Assembly (NCBI GenBank): GCA_002633025.1
Contig: NMRB01001054.1
Location: forward strand, 1 to 64,000
From: Notospermus geniculatus
Taxonomy: Eukaryota; Nemertea; Pilidiophora; Heteronemertea; Lineidae
Direction: 5' to 3'
DNA: 64,000 nucleotides
Shown here: positions 11,865 through 24,700 of the stretch, in pieces
Layout of the letters: each line of letters starts with the position of its first letter
How positions within the stretch are numbered: position 1 is the stretch's first letter
Translations under genes and position numbers: made by a program
Notes under the pieces: model-generated
Databases searched by the model: none
Told to the model about the DNA's origin: nothing
What the model saw: the letters and a program-made list of their open reading frames with translations, nothing else

Positions 11865-11979
11865 CTGGGCCCAGTTTCACAAAGAATCTTAAGTCTAAGA
11901 AAAAACTTAAGTCTGAAATGAAGTCATCTGATTTGCTGAAACCTGGTCACATGATGACTTAAGTCAAAACTGGGCCCAG
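11865..11979. mobile_element. GGGCCCAGTTTCACAAAG foldback
   Basis: CTGGGCCCAGTTT and AAACTGGGCCCAG at the ends, with CTTAAGTC words inside. It is inserted in a degraded copy of the GCTCACCT-type element (GCAGCCATTTTGGAAAATGG near 11780; CCACAGGTGAGCACATGG near 12713). Confidence 0.8.
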
Positions 11980-12063
11980 GTCTGTGAAAACCCAGCCAAA
12001 GTCGGCCTAGGCCTTGATCATACCTGCCCTTAGTTGTGCAATCGATAAGGCTTTATTTGCCAC

Positions 12064-12489
12064 TAAGGCCACACTTTTTATATTTATTGGATTACGGATT
12101 TTTCAGGCCGAAACCTCTGTAGGAGGGGAGGGAATAAAAATAAAAATAAAATACAAAAATCTTTGACTTTTTAATTTTTTCCGTAGTGTTACGTGCTATG
12201 CGTCACAGAAATTCAAGGGGGAGGGAATAAAAAAAGTGAAATGTAGTAAAAAAGAAATAAAACCTTTTATTGATGCAACAGTAGAACAAGAGATAGGGCC
12301 TACATAGGGGCCTATATCCTGAAAATACAGGGCGTCAGCATTTAAATATCTTTTACGTTGCGCCTAGTGGTCAGCGGGAAAAAAACAAGAACACAAAATA
12401 GACCATCGGGAATTTTATTTTTTTTCAACATTTTCAAAAAACCTGGGAGGGGGATCCGTAATCCAATAAATAAAAAAAGTGTGGCCTAA
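12064..12489. mobile_element. Family E foldback element
   Basis: AAGGCCACACTTTTTATATTT and AAATAAAAAAAGTGTGGCCT are inverted ends; inner stem TTGGATTACGGAT/ATCCGTAATCCAA. The interior carries GGGAATAAAAATAAAAATAAA. Confidence 0.85.
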
Positions 12490-12979
12490 CACTAGACCGT
12501 CGTTTTTTTCATTGTGATGACACTCCCTACATAACTTATCAACCCTGTGGTGTTCAGCGACTTTGGCTGGGTTTTGACAGACTTGCTCACATATATTCCT
12601 CTAGATCAGATGACCAATGGCACCAAGTTTCGGCCCAATTCAATTCTTGGCTTGGCCACCAGGTGGCTAAAACCGAAAACAATTGTCATTTGTTCTTCTG
12701 GTACATTCACCCACAGGTGAGCACATGGTCCATGGACCATTTCATTGTACACAACCACCATGATCGTGGGCATCTGGATAGAAAGTGCTGCCATCTATGT
12801 TGGACAAACAAAACCAATCACAACAGGATAACATAATTTATTACAATGTATTGTGTGATAACAATTTTTCAGAAAGGTACATATATTTTTCAACTGCATA
12901 AGAATCATTCCTGCAAAAATTGCAANCTGACGGTGTCCGGCCCCCCCTATTCCGAAATCCTGGATCCGCCCCTGCTACA

Positions 12980-13590
12980 GGAGCCACGGTGGTGTAGTGG
13001 TTTGGGTCTCCGACTAGCGGTCAGAGGGTCCCGAATTCGAATCCCACTGGGCGTGAGACTTTGGGCAACTCTCTTTGCCTCACTGGCCTCTCTCCACTTA
13101 GGTGTATAAATGGGTACCGGTAGGAAATGCGTGGATTGTAGCGCTGAATGAGCAGCTCATCTGAGTTGTGCTGGAATGATTCAGGATAGACTGGGGTTAA
13201 CTCATCTGCCCCCAGGTTTGAGCAGACGGTATCTACTCTTGAAGTTTTCTAAAATCCTTGGAAATAAATTGGAAAAAATTTGAAGAAACTTTCTTCAGAT
13301 GGTTCACAGGAACAACCTTTCTTCAAATATTTTTCAATCAGTACTATAGGATCCGAGAAAACTTGGACAGAAGCCCAGAAAACCTGGGCCCATATTCATA
13401 AAACCTTGCTAGCTTAGTTGGCTGCCAGTTGTGTACATTGGCCTGTACAAACTAGGCACTTTAGCAGGCAACTAAGCCTGGCAAGGTTTTATGAATATGG
13501 CCCCTGGACTCTGGGGGCAGATGAGTTAAAGTGTAAAGTGTAAAGTGTACCGTTGTTGATATCAGACTATAAACCCAAACTTTAACTTTA
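12980..13590 (+). repeat. tRNA-derived SINE family A, interrupted
   Basis: The head has A-box-like TGGTGTAGTGG and B-box GAATTCGAATCCC, then body words CTCTTTGCCTCACTGGCCTC and GCTGAATGAGCAGCTCATCTG. The tail (GTTGATATCAGACTATAAACC) resumes at about 13525 after an insertion containing the foldback at 13385-13505. Confidence 0.85.
13385..13505. mobile_element. GGGCCCATATTCATAAAACC foldback
   Basis: CTGGGCCCATATTCATAAAAC and GTTTTATGAATATGGCCCCTGG are mirrored ends; the interior has CTAGCTTAG/CTAAGC. CCTGG flanks both sides. Confidence 0.8.
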
Positions 13591-13681
13591 ACTACAGTGT
13601 AATCCAATGAAGTACATATTTCCCAATTTATCGTCCTAAAAAGACAGGAAGAAGGCAAGTAGATACATTTAAAATGTATAT

Positions 13682-13687
13682 TTTATT
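13682..13687 (-). terminator. Polyadenylation signal AATAAA for RAMAC
   Basis: TTTATT on the plus strand reads AATAAA on the minus strand, about 390 bases after the RAMAC stop codon, with no other gene between. This is the most likely 3' end signal; no transcript data are available. Confidence 0.45.
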
Positions 13688-14076
13688 ACAAACAGTGACA
13701 CATCACGAGAAAAGGTTACAATATACAGCACGAAATATGGAAGTCTTGACTTCATAAATGCTCGTGAATGCAAATCAAATGTGTACAATACGGTGTCTGT
13801 TGCATGGACCCCAGAATTGGGTTGGTACAGAAGGCAACCACACCATAAAGACCTGTTTCCATAAGACGGGTTTCCGCTGCGGTTTGTGGCACCGGGCAGG
13901 TTTTCACAGGCATTGGGATAATTAACACGCCATGTATTGTTAAACCATCGAAAGATTATCCAAAACCCTGTGAAAAAACCCCGCAGCGGAAACCGGTCTA
14001 GTGCCACTAGACCGGTTTCCACTAAGTGGAAACAGGGCTTAAAATGGGTCGCAAGAAAAAAGCTGAATGAATAGTC

Positions 14077-14956
14077 TCAATATTCGTCTGGTCTCATTCC
14101 AGCCACAAGCGGACGACCTTGACCTTGACCTTGACTTCGACTCCTGTGGTGATCCCGGTCATCATAATCTCTCCTTCCTCGGTGGCCGCCATGACTGTGT
14201 CGGCTGTCCCAACTCCTATCACGGTGGCCGTGGTGACCTTGGTCGCCGTAACGTCCTTGACCTCTGTGATCGCGGTGGTCCCTGTGATCACGGTGGTCTC
14301 GATGACCTTGACTGTGCCTGGGGTTGCCACCACCGCGGTGTCCATGATGTCCGCCCCTTCAATGGAGGAAATTGAACAATTAATCATGGAAATCAACAAA
14401 CACAAGAAAACAACTCAAAACTAAAATCCTAAAGCGGTGTTCACTGTCACACGGTTTTCGTCTGATTCAGATCCGTAAAAAATCAATCAAATTGTCTTTT
14501 GTGTAAGTTGTCATATCCAGAAAACTAGGGGCAAACGGATTGAAAATGGACCAGGACCCATGTTCCCGAAGCCGTCGTAAGGTTAACGATGTCGTTACGC
14601 TATGCATTTTACCAGTTTTAACGACATCGTTAACCTAACGACGGCTTCGGGAACATGGCCCCAGATACGTGCCCCAATGAACCCCACTTCATCATCAATA
14701 ATTCCTGGCTCTGAACTGCATGCATGATGAAAATTTTTGATTAGAAACTGCCTACAAACCTTGTGTAGTCATAATGACGTCTTGGCTTGGAGTACCAATT
14801 GTCAACAACAGGGGGCGGAATGACTGGAGCGTTTACGTAGGCCGTGTACTCTTCATCCTGTTCAGAATATCTTTCTTTGAACATCTCCTCTAACTCTGCT
14901 TCAGTGGGTGAGATGTGGATCTTGGCCCCAGAGTCACAGACGTCACTTGTTGCCAT
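14077..14956 (-). CDS. RAMAC: RAMAC, RNA guanine-7 methyltransferase activating subunit
   Basis: Two coding exons on the minus strand: 14956-14760 (donor GTTTGT) and 14356-14077 (stop TGA at 14079-14077). They join in phase to give 158 residues. Residues 22-54 contain EEMFKERYSEQDEEY and PPPVVDNW, which correspond to the RNMT-activating segment of RAMAC (EEMF..R(F/Y)(T/S)E.D.EY...PP.V..W). The rest is an Arg/Gly/His-rich tail with RDH repeats, QGQGQGRP and a C-terminal RPDEY, like the Arg-rich RNA-binding tail of the family but with His where vertebrates have Asn. Human RAMAC is about 118 residues. RAMAC binds RNMT and stimulates cap N7 methylation in the nucleus. The start at 14956 was chosen for its context (AACCATGG) and the acceptor-like TTTTAGCAG just upstream. 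The gene is divergent from cyclin H, 830 bp away. Two overlapping open frames over the second exon (14067-14424 plus, 14405-14094 minus) are shadows. Confidence 0.88.
14554..14662. mobile_element. GGACCCATGTTCCCGAAGCC foldback
   Basis: CCCATGTTCCCGAAGCCGTCG and CGACGGCTTCGGGAACATGG pair, as do GGTTAACGATGTCGTTA and its inverse. It lies in the RAMAC intron between the two coding exons. Confidence 0.85.
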
Positions 14957-15471
14957 GGTTACTGCTAAAATGAGAAGTTGCGAGACAAAGCATTTGCGTA
15001 TGAAAGACAATGATTTGGCATAGGCAGGGGGCCTTTGCTATTTTTTATTGCGTTTCCACGGCCTCAGCTCAGCCTCAGGCAGCAGGAAGTGCACTTCAGT
15101 TTCATTTCATTCAGATTATGCATGCTGCACTGCTGGGGTCCTGGGAATTCCTACGTTTTGACAATTTTTTAGCCAAATTGATAATGAAAGTTGGCCTTGT
15201 GGTGCTGTCCAGCCATGTACTGTGCAAATGTACTGGAGTGCAGTAGGCAGTACTAAACAGATGGTTTTGGGGCTTCTTCAAAGCGGATTTTCATGAAATC
15301 TGTCAATTAGGCCAGAGTAATTCCTCCAATAGAGCATCCATGGACATATTCTGATGCAAATATACCTAGTTTAAGTTGAAATGATCACACAGGCTTGAAG
15401 AATTTGATGAAAAATGAAGAAAAAATCTGCTAAAATTTCTCAGGAAATGGGCGCAGACATCTTGAAAATTA

Positions 15472-15483
15472 CCCAGAATGCAC
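15472..15483 (+). promoter_or_regulatory. ZNF143/Staf-like motif in the RAMAC-cyclin H intergenic region
   Basis: CCCAGAATGCAC matches the core of the ZNF143 (Staf/SBS) binding site, which in vertebrates is frequent at bidirectional promoters of housekeeping genes. It lies within the 830 bp between the two divergent start codons (14956 minus, 15787 plus). A GTTCCGGTG segment resembling an Ets site follows about 20 bases later. The motif was matched by eye, so function is inferred. Confidence 0.35.
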
Positions 15484-15786
15484 AGTTTTGGTTTCAGTTC
15501 CGGTGCACGAAAAGAGACGCTTGCGGCTTCAGTTTTCCTTCATTTTCTTAAAAAAGTGACGTTAAAATGGAATAATTTGATAACGTAGATGTGATTTATA
15601 GCGTACTGAATAGTTATAGCATACTTTAGCTGGGTCAGGTATTGACTAATTTGCAAAATCTGACTTCAAACTTGATTCCCGTGCTGAATGTGCTGCGCCA
15701 TGGTCCAGTAGGTGCTGCCACCTGGCAGTGGCGTGAAGAACTAACAGCTGTCTCCATCCTTGCCTGTTTTTGCCTTTTCATCCAAT

Positions 15787-18700
15787 ATGTTCCCAACAAG
15801 TTCCCAGGTGAAAAACTGGATGTTTGCAGATGAAAAAGAACTACTTTGTCTGCGGAAGGAAGCGAATGAACGCTTTATTCAGGAATATGGGAAATCGAAA
15901 TCGGTGAGTGAACAAGCAAAAAATTTGCTGTGAAAATGAAATATGCTACAAAATATTTCTGTCTTTCTGTTGTAGAGGCTAAGAAGGTTTGGCAGAAAAA
16001 AGAAAGAAAAATGTCAACAGACCTGTACAGTTGAGAAATCATCATACAGGGAATCTTGGGAATATTTTAGGAACTTCGATACGACATTTAGGCCTAGGCC
16101 TACTTAGAATTGGTTCACTTTCACTTTTCAGGTTGAAGAGAGATTAGAGTTTTTCCTGACCCCGTCAGAGGAGAGGTCATTACAGCTTCATTATGAGTAC
16201 ATTCTAAAGCAGTTCTGTGCTCGGTTCCAGCCTCCAATGCCAAGAGCTGTTGTGGTAAGTTAGGCAGGCCTTCCTACCGTATTTGACAGGTGCCAAAAAA
16301 TATAACTGCAAAATTTGTGCCCAAATTAGGGTTAATAGCTCAAAATTAACCTTGTGCACAGGGCAACACTTAGAACAAGGAACTTGACTTGGTTGCAGCA
16401 TCCCCAACAGACCTTGGAGGAATTATACTTCCTCCAAGAACAGACTAAGGCCTTGTCCTGTCCTAGCCTAGCCCAGGTTGTGAATTTTGGGCAAAAAAGT
16501 GCTGAAAAGTGAAATCACATCTCCAAGACTTTTCAAATTCTCCAATTCTCATCCAAGAAATTTAGGGTCTAATCAATCCCCATCCCGTTCCATATTCTTC
16601 ATTTAATATGCTAATCAGGTGCGGATCCTGAGGAGGCACGCTTCCCCTTTTGGCAAACAAATCTGTAAAATCGACCCTGAAATTATGGAATTTGGAGCAA
16701 GTCATTGAAATTCACCTCAGAATTCAATGTTCCTAGCAAGGGTGCCCCCTTTTTCCCTAATCCTGTATCCACCCGTGCTAATCCTGACAGAGATTAGGCA
16801 GGGCTCGAAAAGTAGCTGTTTTCATCGCCATTGGCTACAGGATTTTCCCATTTGGCTATAAAGGATTTTGTCAACTTCGCCATTTGGCTACAAAAATTCC
16901 TTGATTTTCACCATTTTAATCGGCTTAAGTCCTTTCTATTCCCATTGGCAGTATCTCAGTCAGCAATCTCATATTTGGCTATGAAAGTTTGTAGACATTT
17001 AGCCAAATGGCTGCCTTTGAACAGCTGAACTTTTCGAGCCCTGTTAGGACTTCTTCTTCTAGGACTTCTTGAATTCTTGCAGGGAACGTCCATGGCATAC
17101 TTCAAACGTGTCTACATCCACAAATCCCTCATGGACTACCACCCACGAGAAATGATGCTGACGTGTGTTTACCTTGCATGCAAGGTTGAAGAATTCAACG
17201 TCTCAATCAACCAATTCGTCTCAAATCTTAAAGGCGATAGATCGGGGCGGGAAAAATTCGCCGATTTGATCGTCAGCTGTGAATTACTTCTGATGCAGCA
17301 TCTGCATTATCATCTGACGGTGCACAGTCCGTATCGGCCGTTTGAGGGACTTTTGATTGATATCAAGGTGAGCCAACCTAGGACCCTGAGGAGCCTTGAT
17401 AGCCTAGTGGTTATCACGTGTCCACTTAGCAAGCAGCTAGTCCTGGTTCGAATCCTGGGCCATGTGGGATAAATCATCCCTGGCTCTTCACATCCGTCAT
17501 CTGGGGCAGTAAACTATGGTGCCTTGTACCCGGTACCTTGTGCCTTTGCAAGGTATCCAAAATACAGCACAAAAAATGACACACAAAATGACAAGTATGA
17601 GTAAAGCCGTCTCCGAATTTTGCAAATTTTCGACCCCAACCGGGGTCTTCCTCAGGCACTTTCTAGTAGAGATCCCAGAAGTGAGTAGTAAGGGCAAGTA
17701 AAAGACCTCATCCAAGTGAGGAACATGAGTAGCCTGAGATGGCCTCTTCCGTACTTACATGTACCAGGGCCAATAATGCTGTGGCTTCGGCCCTGATGGA
17801 CAAATCTGACTATTTGGGATACAACTGAAAACTCTTTTTGGTGAAAAATCATTCTGATTTTTAGCTCCTCTGTTACAGACCAGGTGTACGAGCATCGAAG
17901 ACGTAGAAAAACTTAGAAAAGGTGCTGAAGACTTCATCGACCGATCTCTAAACACGGACGCTATGTTGATATTCTCACCTTCACAGGTAAGTGTTTGGCT
18001 GTTGATCTTCTGCGATTGGCTTTCTTCTGATATACAGTAGCAAAAATACTTTATATAATCTTTCTGAGAAACTCAATGAGGAGCTCATTCAGCACAACAC
18101 TCATTCCGAGAATTGAATCTGTGGCCTCTTGGACACCAATCTGACGCTCAACCTCTGTGCTCTCCATGCCCATTAAAGGGGCACTGCATTCCTTCCCTAT
18201 CCTGTGCTAACCATACCCGCGTTAAAGAACCACAGTATTGCTTCCTAATCATGCGTTACACCTACCCGCGTTAAGGGAGACCTCTATTGACGACTTGGTA
18301 AACCATGCATGCTACTACGTGCATTGTAGTGTAATCATACATTCTCCAACACTGGGGCAAAAGGCTTAACTACAGTATTGGAGAATGGTGTCGGTGGCAC
18401 CGGCTGTCGACAGAAAGTGGCAATACCGTGGTCCTTTAAGGGAGACCTCTATTCACAATGTTGTTAAACTACCGCTTATCAACCTCGCCCCATGTAGAGT
18501 TTTCTCTTCCTAGGGTATCCATGTATGCATTGTACTGTAATCATCATACATTCTCCAACACTGGGGTGAAAGGCCAAACTACATATATGGTATTGGAGAA
18601 TGATGCAGTCACCAACGATGGCGCCGGCTGTCAACAAAAAGTAGCAATATCGTGGCCCTTTAATACGTGAGTGATTATTATATCAAAGAAACCATGATGT

Positions 18701-21700
18701 GGATATATGTTTGTGGTTCCTATTCCAGATTGCCCTGGCTGCCATCCTACACAGCGCCTCCAGACTTCAACAGAATCTTGACAAGTAAGTACAGAACTGC
18801 ACTTCAGATAAAAGAAATCCTCCACAGCTGCTGCTAGGCCATTCCATGTAGACCTTTCTCACATAGATGGCAGCCTAACAGTTCTCACCATATGACGTCA
18901 GAAGCTTAATACCATTCAGTGGCTGCTGGCATGCTAAGCTGGTCAAGCGGGCCATGGGCACAAAAGTTTACATGTAGATAAAATAATTGTCTGAGAGGAT
19001 GCGTTTGGTAGTGTTATATCATGCTTGGACAATGAATGGCCACGACGTCATGTGGGAGAACTAGTAGGCCACCATCTTTGTTTGAAAGGTGTATATTTCT
19101 GGGGGTACAGTAAACCTAGACCAGTGAACTCAGGAAGTTCAGATCTGGCCCTTCAGAAGTTTTGTGAATTCAGTCCGTGGTTAAGAAAACAGAGGTAAAG
19201 TTTGTTCGTCAAATCATTGTTTATTTACAATCAAAACAACATGCAAATTTGTATACATAAAATCTCTGATTAATACACAAACATAATGATAGTCACTTTT
19301 TATCACAATATAAATATTTTGCCTTTGTGGTCCTATTCTAGTATGAATGTAGCACTTTCTGAAATCATTGCTAAACATGTTAAACCGCCCACACCAGTTG
19401 TAACTATGCCTGCACATCCAGAGGGGAAGGTGGAAAGCTACTCGGTTCATTCCCACAAACCACACTGGTGTGGACCACCTCGTGTCACCCCTTTGCATCC
19501 CTCGGCGTATTGCCATGCAGGCCAGCGTAGGGCAGCATAGTCGGTACGCCGCACTACGCAACTCTACATAGGCCCAGTGTGAAAGGAGAGGTAGGCCAGC
19601 GTAGCACCGTGTAAGCTCAGTGCAGTCGGTATGCCACACTATGCAACTCTACGTACACCCAGTGTGAAAGGGGCTTAAGTCGTACCTGTCATGTACCAAG
19701 GTAGGTATTCATTGGAAAAACTCACTGAAAGCTTTCCAATGAATACCTAATTTACCCATGTGTCTGGTCCTTTCAAGCCCTTTACATCAACAAAATTGCA
19801 CTTGTAATGTAATAGTCTGGACGGAATGAAAAGAAACACTCAAATTTCAGTTTCAGACCAGCTGAAACAACATTCGTTGAAAAACACAGGAAAAATACAA
19901 GTTGAGTGTCGTAACAGGGTTTTGCCAGAACTAATGGATCTTTTGCAACTTTCTTGGCTGACGGAGGGTTTCCCATTTCAGCTTCCCAGCATGCATCAAT
20001 GATAAACGCCACCAAACATTGTACTAGGCATCACAAAATGTCACCAAACGTCAGCTAACAGAACTGTCGAGAACACAAATTTAGGCCTACATATCTCTAA
20101 ATTGCAACAATTTTTCTGCCAGTTTCTTGGCAGTTGGGCGATTCTCCGTTTTGGTTTCCCAGCATGCCTCAACGACGTGCGTCATCAAATACCGCCTCGT
20201 GGGCGACCACTCGGACATGTCAGGCATCGGTGGGCGTTCGTTTCGTTCCAAAACTGACCACATGAGGGCGTAAGGATTTGTCTTATTGTGAAAGGGCACT
20301 TGGCAAGTCAGCATCTCCCAGAGTAGGACGCCGAACGAATAAATATCACATTTGACGTTATATTTTTCACCTTTCATAATTTCCGGTGCCATCCACCGGG
20401 TACTCCCAATCATTCCGGTCGCTTGGGTGGTGTGGTCGATAATCCGGCTGGTGCCAAAGTCGCAGACTTTCGCCCGTAAAGTCTTCCTCACGTGCGAATC
20501 GCACAACACGACGTTCGGCGATTTTAAATCACGGTGTGCGATGTTTCGGTCATGCAGGTACAATAACGCCTGCAGAATGTCGCTCGCCCAGTCAACAATT
20601 TCCTTCAGTTCGATAATTTCACCGTTTTTCCGTGTTGTCTCAATCCGGTTGTACAGCGAACCGTGCCTGGAAAGTTCCATCAACATATAAACCGTCGCCG
20701 TCGGCGTGTGGAAATAATACTTGTACAATCGCAGCAGGAGGGCGTGGCGTAGATCTCGCCAGATCTTGATCTCACGTTTATAATTCTCAAGATCGGAATC
20801 GCGGTTCAACTTCACGATTTTTATCGCCACATCCTTCTGCCCCTCGTGCCAGAATCCTCGATAAACATCCCCAAACGTTCCGTATCCGATAACCTCCACC
20901 CAGTCAACAATCTGTTGCATTTTCTTCGGCAAGTGGGTGGGCATGGTGCATTTCGACGTTTGGTGTAACTCCACCGACGCAGTGGTATAATAATCCGGCT
21001 CTTCAATCTCGCTCTTTTGCGTCTGCAAACCTTTCGCGGCGATTTCGGTGTAATCTGATTGGTCGATAGAGCGATACGCCGAATCAACCGACATCAGGTT
21101 GTGATCGCTCCGAGACGCAAACTGCGCTTTCGGGATTTGCGGGAGTGTTGTCTTCTCCGTTCTGATTGGATCGCTAAACGATATCCCCGGACCTCTTTTC
21201 CCATGCACCAACCGGTACGACCCGGTCACCGTTTTAGCAGCAACTGGAAGACTCGGCAGTGTCTTTGTCCCAGGCAAGAAATCCCGGTAATCCAGGAGCT
21301 TCTGCGAGTGATGCAGTGCCATTTTCGCTTGATTTGCCGTTGACAGCCCAAACGAGCGATGTGCTTTCGGTAGAATTTTCTTGCCTCCTTTTACACCCTT
21401 GTTTGGTGAATCTGTGACCTTGCGTTGTCAGATCGGATCTCCGGCATTTTGACGCTGCATTTTACTCAGTCACTCCTGAACGGGCTGAACTGGTAAAATC
21501 TGAAAAGATAAAAAATTGACCGATTTCAAAATCTTGGAAAAAATTGGTAGAGAATTGTAGTAAAGCCCACTCAGCATGCGGCAGGTCACGGGTTCGAATT
21601 CGGGGCCATATGGGATTTAAATCATCCTTGGCTCTTCAGGTCCGTCGCATGGGATGGTAAGCTGTGACGCCATGTACCTTGTGCCTTTGCAAGGGCATGT

Positions 21701-24700
21701 AAAAGACCCCATCTAAGTGGGGAACATGAGTACATGTACATGCTTCAGATGGTGTCTTCCGTACTTACCAGGGTCAATAATGCTTTGGCTTCGGCCCTGA
21801 TGGAAAAATCTGATACAAGCCTATGTGATAGGCCTAAAAATAGGGTGCTACGTAGGGGCCTTACAAAAAAGGGAACAAAATTCATCTTCACCTACGGTAC
21901 ATTACCTGACCATCTCCAATGTGCAGTTGTCAAAAAAATGCTTGAGCGACCACCGTAATAGAACCAGGCCTATACAAACCCAAGATCTTATTGTCAACCT
22001 ACACTAAGTAAACTTGGATTATAATGAATGAAATGAAAGCGGAAATCCGCCGGAATTGGCCTAGCGTTAGGGTGAATACCAATCATACTACCGTATAAAT
22101 AATTGCCATTGACGTCAAACTTTATCTAATTCTGGTCAAGCGGTAAGGAAGAATTAATTGTCTTCTTTTTCAGAATTTGTCAAGTGCTTTCTTAGAAAAA
22201 CGAGATGGTGTCCTACTTTAATAGGCCTGTCGTGCACAGTCTTAATTTTTCATCAAACTTCCTGAGTATTGGGATGCTCAATTAAGGCTCTGTACATGCG
22301 GACCTACACGTATAGACAAATCCCAAATTCCCAGATCTGCGCACTTCCACCGAAATCGTAAACAGAACCTCGACCTGAAACCAGCTGACGTGACGCAATC
22401 CATGATTCAGCAATGGTCGACTCTGATGCAACGCCGTCGAACTCACTGTCATCACATGGTCATGGGGTTTTCTGTGTCACGTCATTCATTGTCAGATGGT
22501 TTCAGACCGAGGTTCTGTTTGCCATTTCGGTGGAAGTGCGCAGATCTTTCTCGTTTTTGTCAATTTGGGATTTGTCTTTACATCTTTCCAGAAATTCAGC
22601 GGCCAGTGCTCAAACTAAATTCTCCCCTCTGCACATCATCAAAAGAATTCAAAAATTCTGGTCAACCGTGACCGTCTCTTTTGTATGGCACTGGGAGGGG
22701 CTAAAGAATCCCCTTAGACATCATCACTGAACACTAAGCGTCTATTTCTGAAAGGGTGTATACATTTAAGCCCTTGCAGGACCCCCGGTATGCCCTGAAA
22801 CCCATTTCATAGGTCTTCACTGGAAAGCTCTCAGTGAGCACTTTCCAATGAATACCTATGTGAAAGGGTTTCTGTGAGATTTCAGTATTAGGTAGATTGA
22901 CTGGCATTTATGAAATCACTGTGAGCCTTGAAAGACTAGTGGTTATCACATCTGCTTAGCAAGCAGCAGGTCCCGAGTTCGAATGGCGGGCCATATGGGA
23001 TTAATCATCCCTGGCTCTTCAGTCCGCCGCATGGGGCAGTAAATCATGATGCCTTGTACCTTGTGCCTTTGCAAGGGCAAGTAAAAGACCCCATCCAAGT
23101 GAGGAACATGAGCAGCTTGAGATGGCCTCTTCCATACTTACCAGGGCCAATAATGCTATGGCTTCAGCCCTGACGGAAAAATCTATTACAGAACTGAAAA
23201 TCTAGGCCATAAATGGCCATTCAAACACTCATATGTTTTCAGTCACAGCCTACCAGCGGGTACTTCATTGATAAAAGTGAGATTTGACCCAGGGGCCTCC
23301 TTGCTAGTCAGATATGTCAGTGTCCTTAGGCACTAGGCCATTATGACTCTGACCTCAGACAATCAAATATTTTCCTATCAAAAGTGTACACGACAATCCA
23401 TCAATCATAACATGTCTAGGCCATAAAGCAAGGTGGCCCACTCAATTTTTAGTGACACTCAATCCAAGCCTACTTTCATTTATTAAAAATCAGATTGTAA
23501 TTAAAATTACTCATTACTAACCTCAATTTAGTCATCTTCTGCCAGGTCCATCTGTAAATCACAGTGTTGACATCTTTTTCAGCCCCGGAATTCTTAACCT
23601 GACCCCAGAACAGCTGACAGGCATTCTGGGCTTTGTGTTTCGGGGGCCGTCTCAAGGAAAATATTGATTGGGTACCAAGTGTGAGCCGCTCCAGTAAAAA
23701 GCAGGTGCTTGTCGCAAGTGATCATCATTGGTCATCAATTTACTCAACTATTATCAAAAGTTCGGCCGTATGCACCAAACGAAGATTATCTTGAACTCAG
23801 GTTGAGCCACAACTTTTCAATTAGTTCAGGTTTGCCAAGGCATGATGTGACAATGGAAATTTGTGGCTCAACCTGAGTTCAAGATAATCTTCGTTGGTGT
23901 ACGGCCCAAAAAGTTAAAAGTTTCGGTTTAGCCGATAGTCTGATATCAAGAATGGTAGAGGTTCTCATCCAACTTGACACTTTAACCCCAGTCTACATGT
24001 ATCCTGAAACCTTTTTCAGTAACTCAGATGAGCTGCTCATGCAGCGCTACAATCTGAGCATTTCCAACTGGTACCCATTTATACACCTGGGTGGAGAAGC
24101 CAGAAAGGCAAAGGGTCGTAATGCTAGGGTCAGACTTCAGCCAAAAGTATAGCTGAAGTTACACTTTCTCTTTGCTTGAAGCATTGAGAAAAGTCAGACT
24201 TTAATAAAAGTTGGGCTGAAGTCTGACCCAAGCATACGGCCCAAAGAGACTTGCCCAAAGTCTCATGCCACAGTGGGATTCGAACCCGGGACCCTCTGAT
24301 GGCTAGTCGGAGACCTGAACCACTACACCACCGTGGCTCCACAGCTGTCCACTACTATCAACCTGCAAAGACGTGCATTTCAGCTATTGTGTTGTAAGGC
24401 CGTTAATTCTTTCCTCTGTTGTGACAAGCGTCTACTTTTGGTAGATCGGTGTCACATATCCTTCAAGAGGTTTTACTTGGTAGGACTGATAAACATACTG
24501 AGACGGTCCCCTCTTCAACCCCATTTGGTCATACCTAATAATATGCCTTGTTTACATGTGTGTACACCACTGTAAAGTGGGATTTCCCATCGCTAAGGTA
24601 AACAATGGAGTTGTTTCTGTTGCTACCTGTACAGTGACATCTATTGGTAGTTATGTGAACGAGAAATCCTATACCACTGGCTTGATTTCTGTCCATATCG

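Larger units (their letters stand above)
23681..24455. mobile_element. Family O element split by two later insertions
   Basis: The left part 23681-23757 (GTGAGCCGCTCCAGTAAAAAG...) and right part 24342-24455 (CTGTCCACTACTATCAACCTG...GTGTCAC) belong to one family O copy. Between them are the foldback at 23762-23907 and a minus-strand SINE A. Confidence 0.8.

Noticed and set aside
12980-13060. tRNA gene
   Set aside because: A and B boxes are present but the body continues as a dispersed repeat found many times; it is a tRNA-derived SINE head, not a functional tRNA.
14067-14424. Asp/Leu-rich plus-strand frame and Thr/Val-rich minus-strand frame
   Set aside because: Both are shadows of the Arg/His/Gly-rich second exon of RAMAC, which reads in a third frame and joins the first exon in phase.
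14741-15010. Start of RAMAC at 15010 giving a signal-peptide-like MSFIRKCFVSQLLILAV
   Set aside because: That stretch crosses an acceptor-like TTTTAG and is unlike the family; the downstream ATG at 14956 has better context and matches a nuclear protein.
20352-21343. Overlapping frames on both strands over the kinase
   Set aside because: Only the 411-residue minus frame has kinase motifs; the others are composition shadows.
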